This document shows positions 25,762 through 34,552 of a DNA stretch of 61,086 nt, in pieces. Below the pieces are notes generated by a model. It did no database searches. It was given only the letters and a program-made list of their open reading frames with translations, and was not told where the DNA came from. The first letter of the stretch is position 1; each line of letters begins with the position of its first letter. The DNA is taken from positions 1 through 61,086 of IMG/VR virus record IMGVR_UViG_3300046660_000208; one strand, written 5' to 3'. The stretch is from a virus. A program made the position numbers and the translations under genes.

Positions 25762-26170
25762 TTTTGTACTTATAAAAATTAAATCTACGCCAGCCTGAAG
25801 CTTTTAAAATAATTAGAGGATCAAAAGTTACACCAGCAACTGAGCAATGTAGAATTCCACCTCCATCAATATCGAGGTAGACACCTACATGATTGGGATG
25901 GAAAGAATTAGAAAGTTCAACTACGCCGCCGTGGGTGGGGTGATCTACTTTTTCCCAATTCTGATGCTCCGGGTGTTCCTTAATAAATTTAATCAAGTCT
26001 CGGACTTTGTCAGAAGGCGGTTCAATAATTTGTAGATCACGGCCAAAAGCTTCTTTCTGAATATGTCTGACCAGACCCCAGCAATCAAAAGTGTCTGGCC
26101 CCATGGAACCAGACTCATATTTTACGCCCAAAACAGAATAGACTAAATTAACTAATTCTTCATTGTTCAT
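25754..26170 (-). CDS. NlpC/P60-type tail tip peptidase (lambda K-like)
   Basis: 138 aa. Catalytic Cys in GPDTFDCWGLVRHIQ (about residue 30), catalytic His in NHVGVYLD (about 93) and the GGGILHCS strand are visible. The family cleaves peptidoglycan cross-bridges or acts in tail-tip assembly. Overlaps both neighbours by a few bases. Confidence 0.88.
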   Translation of the reverse strand: MNNEELVNLVYSVLGVKYESGSMGPDTFDCWGLVRHIQKEAFGRDLQIIEPPSDKVRDLIKFIKEHPEHQNWEKVDHPTHGGVVELSNSFHPNHVGVYLDIDGGGILHCSVAGVTFDPLIILKASGWRRFNFYKYKND

Positions 26171-26745
26171 TAGATTAGGCCTCTGAATTCCTCTGGCCTG
26201 TACAGTTTACCGGGGAAGTTTCTATTAACTAGGTCCGCGAAACTGGCAGTTGCCGTGACACGAGTAACAGTAGAATCAATTGATTGGATGGACATTCCAT
26301 TTAAAATGAATTGAGGAACTTCCAAATCATTTAGTAAGTATTCTCTGTAGGTCACTTCGATGTTGGTATCTAGTTCAACAACATCGTCAAGATATTTGCC
26401 GACTTCTCTCGTTACGTTATCAATAATAATTTCAATTGTTGGCAGACTTCCCTCTTGCTGTGACGGCAATTCAAAGTCAAACATGCAAGATACGTACTTA
26501 ACAGTTTCACCAGCATCCATCGGTGCATCATCTTCAAGCTTTAATTCATACCCAAAAATGTCTGGATCACCTTCTTCAAGAAGTACACCGTAATCTCTTA
26601 CCAGTCTGATCGGGGCAGGATTTCCATCACTATCTACAAAAGATGGGTGACGCAGTTCCAAAGTATATAAAATAATTACGTCGGTTGGCGCTGATGCATA
26701 TGCCTCTTGTATCGCCAAGCTCCAGATTTCGTCGGATGTAGTCAT
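26170..26745 (-). CDS. DUF1833-type minor tail protein (lambda L-like position)
   Basis: 191 aa, matching DUF1833 in layout: YTLELRHPSFVDSDGNPAPIRLVRD near the start and a C-terminal TATASFADLVNRNFPGKLYRPEEF. It sits between the M-like and K-like tail-tip genes, with ATG/stop overlaps on both sides. Confidence 0.75.
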   Translation of the reverse strand: MTTSDEIWSLAIQEAYASAPTDVIILYTLELRHPSFVDSDGNPAPIRLVRDYGVLLEEGDPDIFGYELKLEDDAPMDAGETVKYVSCMFDFELPSQQEGSLPTIEIIIDNVTREVGKYLDDVVELDTNIEVTYREYLLNDLEVPQFILNGMSIQSIDSTVTRVTATASFADLVNRNFPGKLYRPEEFRGLI

Positions 26746-27227
26746 TAAATATAATCTGCCATAATTGTCGGATAAGTTTCATTTACTATAATTTGAAGAA
26801 CATCTGCCATCTCTTCAGCAAACGCCGCGCCGTACAAGCTGATGAGATATGTGGCAAACGCATCGTAGTAGAAATAATCTCTTACTTCTAATTTTACAGT
26901 CAATGTATATTGGTCCCAACCTTCATCCTTAATTTGATACTTTTCTGCAAATCTAGCTTTTCTTGAGTTGTACCCCAATCCTTCCCAAATTGGGAACTGG
27001 AACCAACGGCTACCTTGCCTTAAAGTATTAAAATAAAAACCTCTGAAGACGGTAAATTCATCATTCGTTAATGTAATAGTCCCATTATAAATTAGTGGAG
27101 GATTATTAAACCTAACTCTGACGAGTTGCGGGCCATCGTCAAAATCAGTCCTAGCGGGCTCTCTCTCTTCAAGAGAGAAAGAGCCTCTATCTAGTTTATA
27201 ATTAAGATTCGGTGGCCACTGTTCCAT
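26745..27227 (-). CDS. minor tail protein (lambda M-like position)
   Basis: 160 aa beginning MEQWPPNLNYKLDRGSFSLEE; contains LRQGSRWFQFPIWEGLGYNSRKARF and TVKLEVRDYFYYDAF. Directly follows the tape measure gene, the position of distal-tail/minor tail proteins. Assigned by position and overall look. Confidence 0.7.
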   Translation of the reverse strand: MEQWPPNLNYKLDRGSFSLEEREPARTDFDDGPQLVRVRFNNPPLIYNGTITLTNDEFTVFRGFYFNTLRQGSRWFQFPIWEGLGYNSRKARFAEKYQIKDEGWDQYTLTVKLEVRDYFYYDAFATYLISLYGAAFAEEMADVLQIIVNETYPTIMADYI

Positions 27228-27236
27228 AGCTATAAA

Positions 27237-30200
27237 TTATCTCTTATTACCAGCTGCGGCTGATGAGCCGTAGCGGGCTTCAATTGCCTTATTAAGATTT
27301 GTGCCACCCTTAGAAATATCTTTTGCAACACCGTCTTTAATTTGTTCCAGCAAGACATTTACATCTAGTGAACCGTCTGGATTCTGCTTCGTTGAGGTGG
27401 AAGCACTTGCGTTCGTGCCGTTATTAATAATACTAATGTTAACCTTCGGCTGAACATAAACACTGCTTGAAGATGCTTGAACCGCGCCACTGGCTTGAAC
27501 GCCTAATGAGCCGTCAGCTGCTCTCTTAAGCGGAATAATCGCTTCAGGACCGGCTTCTCCCATCAGACCTGTCTTACTACCAGACATGTCAAACAGTGTA
27601 GGTGAAGTCACTATACCATTATTTGAACCGTTTGTCAAGCCCCCATTAGCAAAAGGAATAACATTTCCTGAATTAAATGCACCGCCTTTAGCATAAGTCA
27701 TTGGCGTGGAAATAGCAGACATGCCTCCACCAAGATTAAATCCACCAAATGAACTTGATCCTCCACCAAACATCCCGCCGAATAGACCAGACAGAGCTTG
27801 GATGATAGGCTGAATTACGGTGTAACGAATAACAATTCTAGCAATATCGCCAAGGATACTTGTGGCGAGAGACTTGAAATCCATCTTACCAGTAGTGACC
27901 CACTCGGTCAAAGCATCTTCAAGACCATTGAAGGCGTTAGAGACCGCACCAGCAACATCGTTAGTGAAATCTTCTGATGTTTTGGTTAGATCAGTTAGGC
28001 CTTTATTGATACCGGCGATCCAAGGTGAGCCACCGCTTGCCGCTTCAGAATACTGTTTCTTCAGGCGCGTCAATAGATCGGTATACTCTTGCAAGTTACC
28101 GGTATTGGCAAATTCTTGATCAAGGATTTGCTTCTTCTTCGTGAATTCATCTAGAGCCGTGGTAGAAGGCATTAATTCAGAGCGCAGTTTTTCGAAGTCA
28201 GACGTAAACGCGTTTGCTCCTGCCGTACCATCAGCATATTGAGCCTTCAATTTTGCGATACCATCGTTATACTCAGCCTGAGTTATCTGACCTTTCTTAA
28301 GTTGTCTTTCTAATGTTTCTTGAGCCTTATTGTAATTAAGGGTAGACTTGGCAGCATCATCTAGATAAGCTGAAGCCGCACCTCCGGTATGATCCTTCTT
28401 TGGTTTATTACCTTTATTTATTTCTGCAATTTTTTTATTGTACTCTTGTTGTACCCCGGCCATGGCGTTGAAGATTTCGTCGGCTGACCTACCTTTAGTG
28501 TTTTTCTTAATTAGCTCTTGTTGCTCGTGCAATTTAGCAAGCGCTCTAGCGGCCTCAGAAGCTCCGTCGCCATATTTTTCATAAACATTTTGAGCTTTGT
28601 CGCGGTCTTCGGCAAGCTTTTTAACCACAGTCATTTTGTCAGCGAGCTTATCCAGATTCGATCTGGCGATAGCTGCTTGGTTGTTTATTCTGCCGATCAT
28701 TTTGTCTTGATCTTGACCAGTAGATGAAGACGTAGCATCCTTGAGTTTATCAGCTGTAAGCCTATCAAGCTCCATATAGTTGTCAGCCAACGCAGCCTGA
28801 TTCTTAGACAGCGACATTTTATAATAAGCTTTTTCGACATCATCAGCAGCTTTGGATACAACAGCAGCCATGTCGGTAGCAGCACCGCTTGCAGCATTCA
28901 TGGTAGAGACGAACCCTGATGCATTTCCCCCATTAAGGGTTGCAAGCAGTTCAGCAATTTTAGCTTTCAATACTTCAGCGTTTTGACCAGTCGTGTCCAT
29001 CTGAGACACGATTTCAATCAATGTCTTAGCAAATGCTTGCCCGCCCGGTGTGTCTAATTTTTGGCTTCTAATAATGTTAGCCAATTCAGACCACGAGCCT
29101 CCAGTTTTTTGAATCTTTTCAATAACCGGCAGGAGCGATTCAGCAAGCGTTTGAGTCTCAGTCTTAATAAGGGACCAAGAACCGTTATCCAACGCGGCTT
29201 GGACCGTATCAACAAACGACTGTTGAAGTTCTTTCAGATGAGCATTAGTTTTGTCTAGCTGTTCATTTAGCGAACCTTGCTCTTTAATAAGCTGAGCCGT
29301 GGTGAATGTCGCAATCAAATCCTTGTAACGGCCCAAAGCATCTTTGCTGCCGTCAAGAGTTACACTGAAATCGTCAGCGGCTTGACGTGTGGCATACCAA
29401 GTTGTTCCAAGAACGCCAAGCGCAATGATAAGCAATCCGATTGGACCAGTTGCGACAGATAGCAGCGTAGCTCCACTAAATACAGCTTCAAGAGCCAGAC
29501 CAAAAGCTTGTAATGCCGGTCTAGCTCCGGTTAGCACTTGGCCAAACAGACTCACAACATTAATTGTTGTGGACCACGCTCCAGACAATTTAGTAAGAGA
29601 GCCTAGCATACCTTGAAGATATGAAGCAATGTTGTACGTTAAAATCAGCTTAAGGCCTAGTACGACAGAGTCAATATTTTTTACTAAGAAGACAAAACCG
29701 TCTCCAAGAGCGCCAACAACCTTAGCCGTGCGCTCGCCAAATTCAGAAGCGAATTTCAAAAACTCAGGCGCGGAAATAGCTTCTCTAATTTTTTGAAACG
29801 CTCCGGCCAAAGCATCCATAGCTCCGCTTTGACCTATTATGACTTGAAGATCGTAGAGAGCATCATATAATAGATTAAATTGAGCCACGGACCCTTTAAG
29901 GGCGTATTGCAGTGATCCACCGTAAGTCTTTTGAATCTCAGCCGCGAATTTTGGAAGGAACTCGTTGGACGCAATACTACCAGCCTTCAACATTTTTTGC
30001 AGCTCAGCGGTGTTTACACCTAGTGCGCGAGCAGCTAGGTTTACTGCACCTGGAAGTTGCTCGCCTAACTGTCTACGAAGTTCTTCGGAAGACACAGTTC
30101 CTTTTGACATCATCTGTTCAAGTGCAAGCAACGCAAGCTTTGTTCTGTCGCTTGAGCGGTGCAATACTGTCATAGCGGTAATGGTTGCTTCGAAGATTTC

Positions 30201-31520
30201 GCGTGTCTGATCCGTGGAAACGCCAGCGAGCTTAGACGAAACAGAGAACGAGCCAAAAGATTCTTGAATGTCATCGATACGCTGGCCAAGACGTTTAGCC
30301 ATATCTTCGGTGTAGCGCATCTCTTCGCCCGTAGCTGCTAAGTTGCCTTCGTTGACAGCTAGTAGCGTTGACTTAAATGCGTTGAAGCTATTATTTACGT
30401 CATAGATAGATTTTGATAAAGTACCAAGTGTGATAGAGCCAATCAAGGTACGGAACACTGAAGCGGCTTGGAACGTACCGCTAAAGGCGTTCTCTAAGCC
30501 GCGTAGATTCGAAGTCATGCCAGCGGCTTCGCGAGTAAAACCGCCACCACCGATCCCATTAAGATTGGTTCTGAAATTATTTAAGAATTTGTTTGCCGTG
30601 CCTGCTGCTATGCCAATTTTCTCAAGATAGGCCGCGATCTGTGGCGCGTTAGCTGGAACTTTTAAATTCCCTAACATCTTCACAAAAGCTTCTACGTTTT
30701 TAATCTGAGCCGGTGTTGGACCTTTAAAATTAGAAAAGGCTTGCGTGATGGCAGAGATAGAGCTAGTGCCACTGACTGGTTTAAACGTAGCCAGCGTGGA
30801 AAATAAGTCGCGAAGATTTTTTACGCTGGTGGAGCTTGGAGCTTTCATGCCTGCCACAGCATTGCTCAAATTTATGATCCCGCTGACAAGTGAACCGCTA
30901 ACAGAAGCTTTAGAGCCGCTATTGTTAAGCGCGCTGAAGAAAGCCTTCATGTTGGAGACAGCTTTTTCAGAAGGCGCTCTGAAGCCACCTAGGGCGTCAC
31001 CAAGCTTCGTTATTCCGGCAAAATTACCAGCGATACGAAGCGACGGCGCAACTTCTTGTAGCGACATCCCGAATGCCTTTAGAGCAACGATCTTTGACTC
31101 GCTTGGGACTTTAAATCCCGCAAGGGCAGAACTAATCTTGTTAACAGATTCAGCAAAGCTCCCGCTAACATTGAAGCTGTTTAGCAGGGCAGGTATAGAT
31201 GTGGCGAATGAATTGATATTTTTCAAGGCAGCAGGGCTCGGCGCTTTTAGATTTTTAAAAGCGTTGCCGATGCTGTTAATGCTCTTAACAGCGGCTGGAT
31301 TAATGTTGATGTTGTTGAGTTTGCCTAAGTCTTTTGCAAGCTTGGTGAAGTCACCGCCAGAGGCACCACCCGCCATCAGTTTAGAGAAGGCAGCTTCGGC
31401 CTTGGCGTCTAGACCACTAAGACTTTTATTAACCCCATCAATGGCCTTGATGAACTGTCTCGCTCCCGCTTCGGCGCGGGAGGCGTCAATTTCGAAGCGT
31501 AAGGAGAAAGTGTCGGCCAT
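27237..31520 (-). CDS. tail tape measure protein
   Basis: 1427 aa, which by the usual ~1.5 A per residue implies a tail of roughly 200 nm. The N-terminal ~330 residues are built of degenerate ~43-residue repeats (GFKVPSESKIVALKAFGMSL, GFRAPSEKAVSNMKAFF, NFKGPTPAQIKNVEAFVKML). A tape measure N-terminal domain follows (RLGQRIDDIQESFGSFS ... EQMMSKGTVSSEELRRQLGE), then hydrophobic segments (~615-725), coiled coils, and a lambda gpH-type C-terminal region (PLKRAADGSLGVQASG). It ends DISKGGTNLNKAIEARYG...KR, a tail shared with the 83-aa protein at 20376. Confidence 0.95.
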   Translation of the reverse strand: MADTFSLRFEIDASRAEAGARQFIKAIDGVNKSLSGLDAKAEAAFSKLMAGGASGGDFTKLAKDLGKLNNININPAAVKSINSIGNAFKNLKAPSPAALKNINSFATSIPALLNSFNVSGSFAESVNKISSALAGFKVPSESKIVALKAFGMSLQEVAPSLRIAGNFAGITKLGDALGGFRAPSEKAVSNMKAFFSALNNSGSKASVSGSLVSGIINLSNAVAGMKAPSSTSVKNLRDLFSTLATFKPVSGTSSISAITQAFSNFKGPTPAQIKNVEAFVKMLGNLKVPANAPQIAAYLEKIGIAAGTANKFLNNFRTNLNGIGGGGFTREAAGMTSNLRGLENAFSGTFQAASVFRTLIGSITLGTLSKSIYDVNNSFNAFKSTLLAVNEGNLAATGEEMRYTEDMAKRLGQRIDDIQESFGSFSVSSKLAGVSTDQTREIFEATITAMTVLHRSSDRTKLALLALEQMMSKGTVSSEELRRQLGEQLPGAVNLAARALGVNTAELQKMLKAGSIASNEFLPKFAAEIQKTYGGSLQYALKGSVAQFNLLYDALYDLQVIIGQSGAMDALAGAFQKIREAISAPEFLKFASEFGERTAKVVGALGDGFVFLVKNIDSVVLGLKLILTYNIASYLQGMLGSLTKLSGAWSTTINVVSLFGQVLTGARPALQAFGLALEAVFSGATLLSVATGPIGLLIIALGVLGTTWYATRQAADDFSVTLDGSKDALGRYKDLIATFTTAQLIKEQGSLNEQLDKTNAHLKELQQSFVDTVQAALDNGSWSLIKTETQTLAESLLPVIEKIQKTGGSWSELANIIRSQKLDTPGGQAFAKTLIEIVSQMDTTGQNAEVLKAKIAELLATLNGGNASGFVSTMNAASGAATDMAAVVSKAADDVEKAYYKMSLSKNQAALADNYMELDRLTADKLKDATSSSTGQDQDKMIGRINNQAAIARSNLDKLADKMTVVKKLAEDRDKAQNVYEKYGDGASEAARALAKLHEQQELIKKNTKGRSADEIFNAMAGVQQEYNKKIAEINKGNKPKKDHTGGAASAYLDDAAKSTLNYNKAQETLERQLKKGQITQAEYNDGIAKLKAQYADGTAGANAFTSDFEKLRSELMPSTTALDEFTKKKQILDQEFANTGNLQEYTDLLTRLKKQYSEAASGGSPWIAGINKGLTDLTKTSEDFTNDVAGAVSNAFNGLEDALTEWVTTGKMDFKSLATSILGDIARIVIRYTVIQPIIQALSGLFGGMFGGGSSSFGGFNLGGGMSAISTPMTYAKGGAFNSGNVIPFANGGLTNGSNNGIVTSPTLFDMSGSKTGLMGEAGPEAIIPLKRAADGSLGVQASGAVQASSSSVYVQPKVNISIINNGTNASASTSTKQNPDGSLDVNVLLEQIKDGVAKDISKGGTNLNKAIEARYGSSAAAGNKR

Positions 31521-32325
31521 TATTTATTCTTCTTTAAATTATTTAAGGTTTCTTCTTTTCGCTTTTTTTCTTTTTCTTTTTCGTAATAATCTTCGATCCA
31601 AAGAGTATCTAAAAGTTTGACGTAATCAGCGAAATCGATTTTCTTTCTGTAGCCATCTATGCCGTAGATTTGGCAATAATGATTAATTTCGGAAAATGTA
31701 ATGTGAAGAGGGCCAGCCATCCCGGCAGGTCTGGATGCAGAAAGTATTAAAAATCCTTCCCAAATCCATCGCAAATCTTCAAAAAGTATCGGCCCTTCTT
31801 CTTCCTTAACTTCCTCCGGTTTAGGAGGAAGATTTTTTTCTTTTCTTACCTGCTCTATCCACTCATTAGTCTTTCTAGAAATTTTGTTGTTTGCTCTAGA
31901 GAGTGAATATTTCAGGTATTCAATTAGTTTTTTTCTGCTTCGGCCTTGTCTTGAACTTTGAAGGCATCATCATCAGTAACTAGCTTGGCGATCAAGTTGC
32001 GGAATTCGCGGTACTTGGTAAGCTGAGCTTCAGCAGCATCGACAGAATAAGGAAGTTCAGTAACTTCGTCTTCTTCGGTAAAACCTTCCCAATCAGCGAC
32101 AATGGCCTGTGCCATTTGCTTGATTAGAAGCGTTTCCTGTTCCTTCTGTGGAATGCCTTTACCAGTGCGCTTCAAAGCGAGATAAGGGGCTTCAAGGGCT
32201 TCGCGTACTTCCTGCGAACGCTTGCTCTGGAATGAGCGGAGCTTGATGCGAGTACCTTCGCCAAGTTCGAACCACTTGCCAGTTTCTTCAGATTCAATGT
32301 CGGTAGCAAAAGTTGAGAATTTCAT
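31520..32325 (-). CDS. tail assembly chaperone, -1 frameshift product (G-T type)
   Basis: The 133 codons of the G-like gene continue after a -1 shift at A AAA AAC (31933-31927) into an open frame that has no credible start of its own and ends at 31520, where its TAA overlaps the tape measure ATG. The T part begins LIEYLKYSLSRANNKISRK and ends in a charged coiled segment KEKEKKRKEETLNNLKKNK. Total about 268 aa. This is the conserved G/GT chaperone design of long-tailed phages, always just before the tape measure gene. Confidence 0.85.
31924..32325 (-). CDS. tail assembly chaperone (G type, unshifted)
   Basis: 133 aa from ATG 32325, preceded by TAGGAAACCCGAAAAA; an upstream start at 32394 lies inside a terminator hairpin and is rejected. 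Acidic, begins MKFSTFATDIESEETGKWFELG and has FQSKRSQEVREALEAPYLAL. It ends DKAEAEKN at the slippery sequence. Confidence 0.85.
   Translation of the reverse strand: MKFSTFATDIESEETGKWFELGEGTRIKLRSFQSKRSQEVREALEAPYLALKRTGKGIPQKEQETLLIKQMAQAIVADWEGFTEEDEVTELPYSVDAAEAQLTKYREFRNLIAKLVTDDDAFKVQDKAEAEKN
31927..31933 (-). promoter_or_regulatory. programmed -1 frameshift site A AAA AAC
   Basis: Read on the - strand as GCA GAA AAA AAC TAA; the heptamer is the canonical X XXY YYZ site and lies directly before the zero-frame stop. Confidence 0.88.
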
Positions 32326-32374
32326 TTTTTCGGGTTTCCTATGTGTGTTGCGTCGGGTGACATTTAAAGATAAA

Positions 32375-32405
32375 AATGGCGACGGACCCGACAACCGCCG
32401 CCATT
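32375..32405 (-). terminator. terminator between tail tube gene and chaperone genes
   Basis: On the - strand AATGGCGGCGG - loop - CCGTCGCCATT with one G-U pair, followed by TTTATC. It lies 28 bases past the end of the +1 extension of the tail tube frame. Confidence 0.75.
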
Positions 32406-32432
32406 CTCAATAAGCTCAACAGAGCTTAAATT

Positions 32433-32520
32433 TTAACTATTCGTTATACTTAAAAGTAAACCGGTTGGTGACCCGCTAGCCCCACCGCCCCCACCAATAG
32501 GAGGTGAGGCTAAATCAGGA
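32433..32520 (-). other. candidate +1 frameshift extension of the tail tube protein
   Basis: The tail tube frame ends GTC TGC TCC TGA T. Shifting +1 at TCC TGA gives GAT TTA GCC ... and 27 codons reading DLASPPIGGGGGASGSPTGL then LLSITNS before TAA at 32433. The extension is a Gly/Pro linker plus hydrophobic tip and resembles the end of the 66-aa protein at 35603 (GTPIGLLLLLTR). The next terminator begins just after its stop. Not proven to be translated. Confidence 0.5.
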
Positions 32521-34374
32521 GCAGACGTTCTTTACGTCACTCCAGCGATCTATCTGGAACATGGTTCCAGTCGAAGCATCGCGGAAAGCAACGAATTCAA
32601 GCGGTTCAACAACGTCTTGGTCAATACCTTGAGCCGCGATGTTGTCGCTTGAGAACTTCACAGCTGGCAGAGTGTACTTGTAAGTATTTCCGTCAACGTC
32701 AGTAAACTTGAAAGCTAGAGAAGTAGTTTCGTGGTTGATAAAGTCGTCGTAGAACGGGCTACCAGCTTCGAAGTAAGCCGTTACAGTTCCGGTAAGGTTG
32801 AAACGACCTGTACCGATACCACGAGCGAACTTAGAACCAACGGCTGGCTGCTGACGCAGCGTAGCATCGCCCTGTAGAGCAATGGACTGGAGCGCTGAAG
32901 AAAGTTCAACGTCATCCTTTTCAATCGAGCCAACGTTAGTCGTGGCGTTCATGACTTCAGTACCGGTTGACTTAAGCGGCGTGTAAGGAGCAAGACCTAG
33001 CTTAGATACGTTAGTGATCTGACGCCTTGTCTGTCTGCCCTCGAAAGAGTATTTTCCGGTAACGATAGCACCAGAGCTAACATCCATTGAGAACGATCCG
33101 ACACGCAGACCGTCATGAACGAAGAACTGGTTAACGTCGTTGTAAGCCGATTCAGCAGAGAAGCTTTGTGCTACGATTTGCTGGTGAGGTAGTGAGCCGG
33201 TCCCGTCAGGGTTACGAAGCATTGAACCTTTAATAGTTACACCAAGGTTAGATGCGTTAGCATCAGTAGCTGGTGCAGGGAAAACGCTAAGAACGTCGTC
33301 AGCGACAGAAAGAATCTTGAAGAAACCACCAGAAGCTAGACCACCGCTGAAGGCTGTCGTAACAGCGTTGGTAGAAACGTCAGTAAGTGCTCCACCAATT
33401 CTGTTAAGGTTCTGTACAGTGACTGTGGCAGTCGATACAGTCGCCTTGGCTTGGAGACGGCCATCTACGCGAGCTTGGTTGATCGCAGCAGCAATGTTAG
33501 TTGCAGTAGCTGCACCTGAACCGCCGAGCGTTACGATTTGGTTACCAGCCGTTGCGCCACCATCAGATGATGTTTCGAAGATGACTTGGTTGACGCCATC
33601 AAATACAGTGAACGTGTCGTGGTTAGAAGCATTGACTGTAAAGTTAATCGTGCCAGACTCGCGTCCAGAACCATTATCTACATAGATGTTTTGACCCGCG
33701 ACAAGATTGCCAGCTGCAATTGCAGCAGCGAAAGCATTTGTACCATTTGAGTCGATAGTAGCAGCGCCGCTAGTTCCGAAACGAATAGCGGTATTGTTAA
33801 GAATAATAACGTCGTTAGCATCTTGAACCTTCGTGAAAGCAGTGCCGCCTTGAACTACAGCAGTAGTCGTGGTTACAGTGATTTGCGTAGCGCCACCTGA
33901 GAAACCAAGAGCGGAAATTTCAACATACTTATTGTTTAGGGGATTTAGGAAACCTGAAGTCTTGAGACGACGGCCCACGGTGAAGTAGTCGCGGAAATCG
34001 CCACCAGCAATCGTAATGATGTTATTCGCGGTCCAAGATACCTGAACACCTTTGAAGTAATCAAACTCCATCGGGCGGCTCCAGAGGCCGAGAACGAAAG
34101 CCTGCATTAGAATGTCGTGGGAGCCTGCGCTGAATTCGTAGTTAATGTCACCACCGGTAGATGCAGAAACTTCAACAACCGAGCTAACCATACGGTCGGC
34201 ACGAAGTTCGTCAGAAACGACGGTTTCTTTAGCAGCTGCTAGTGAGTGGGAAGTGATACGAATTTCGCGAGTCTTACCAGAAGAAGGCGTCGTGCCCCAA
34301 GTAAGGTTATTCTCTTGAATTAGGCGAATGCTATCGCGGTTGCTATCTGCAAAGTTGGCCACTATTGTCTCCAA
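32515..34374 (-). CDS. major tail tube protein
   Basis: 619 aa. Starts METIVANFADSNRDSIRLIQENNLTWGTTP and holds the tail-tube-type core (ITSHSLAAAKETVVSDELRADR, VVEVSASTGGDINYEFSAGSH). It is long for a tube protein; the middle (~180-350, AATIDSNGTNAFAAAIAAGN) is a Thr/Ala/Gly-rich insert that may be a surface Ig-like domain. Own promoter at 34439-34467. The stop is UCC UGA U with a +1 frame open for 27 further codons, see the entry at 32433. Confidence 0.85.
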   Translation of the reverse strand: METIVANFADSNRDSIRLIQENNLTWGTTPSSGKTREIRITSHSLAAAKETVVSDELRADRMVSSVVEVSASTGGDINYEFSAGSHDILMQAFVLGLWSRPMEFDYFKGVQVSWTANNIITIAGGDFRDYFTVGRRLKTSGFLNPLNNKYVEISALGFSGGATQITVTTTTAVVQGGTAFTKVQDANDVIILNNTAIRFGTSGAATIDSNGTNAFAAAIAAGNLVAGQNIYVDNGSGRESGTINFTVNASNHDTFTVFDGVNQVIFETSSDGGATAGNQIVTLGGSGAATATNIAAAINQARVDGRLQAKATVSTATVTVQNLNRIGGALTDVSTNAVTTAFSGGLASGGFFKILSVADDVLSVFPAPATDANASNLGVTIKGSMLRNPDGTGSLPHQQIVAQSFSAESAYNDVNQFFVHDGLRVGSFSMDVSSGAIVTGKYSFEGRQTRRQITNVSKLGLAPYTPLKSTGTEVMNATTNVGSIEKDDVELSSALQSIALQGDATLRQQPAVGSKFARGIGTGRFNLTGTVTAYFEAGSPFYDDFINHETTSLAFKFTDVDGNTYKYTLPAVKFSSDNIAAQGIDQDVVEPLEFVAFRDASTGTMFQIDRWSDVKNVCS

Positions 34375-34438
34375 AAATTTTGTTATTGCTATTAGATGGG
34401 GCTTTTAGTGGCCCAAACTTTTTCTAAATTTGAATTGC

Positions 34439-34467
34439 ATAATACTACAATTAATAAAAAAAGTCAA
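34439..34467 (-). promoter_or_regulatory. sigma70-type promoter for the tail tube gene
   Basis: On the - strand CTTGACT, 17 bases, TATTAT, about 65 bases before the tail tube ATG. Confidence 0.85.
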
Positions 34468-34492
34468 GAAAAATCTTCTTTGTACAGAAAAT

Positions 34493-34522
34493 TAAACCCA
34501 CTAAAATTACTTAGTGGGTTTA
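34493..34522 (-). terminator. rho-independent terminator after the repeat protein
   Basis: TAAACCCACTAA / TTAGTGGGTTTA, 12-bp perfect stem with a 6-base loop; the - strand reads into TTTAATTTT. Immediately followed by the tail tube promoter. Confidence 0.9.
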
Positions 34523-34552
34523 ACAATTTTACTACTCTAAAAGTTTAAGTTA

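Noticed and set aside
30745-31620. 291-codon + strand open frame
   Set aside because: It is the antisense of the tape measure repeats, Leu/Ala-rich by complement, with no ribosome-binding site; a shadow.
32326-32394. Upstream start for the tail chaperone gene
   Set aside because: The extra codons fall in a terminator hairpin; ATG 32325 has the ribosome-binding site.
33317-33685. 122-codon + strand frame
   Set aside because: Antisense of the Thr/Ala/Gly-rich part of the tail tube gene; shadow.
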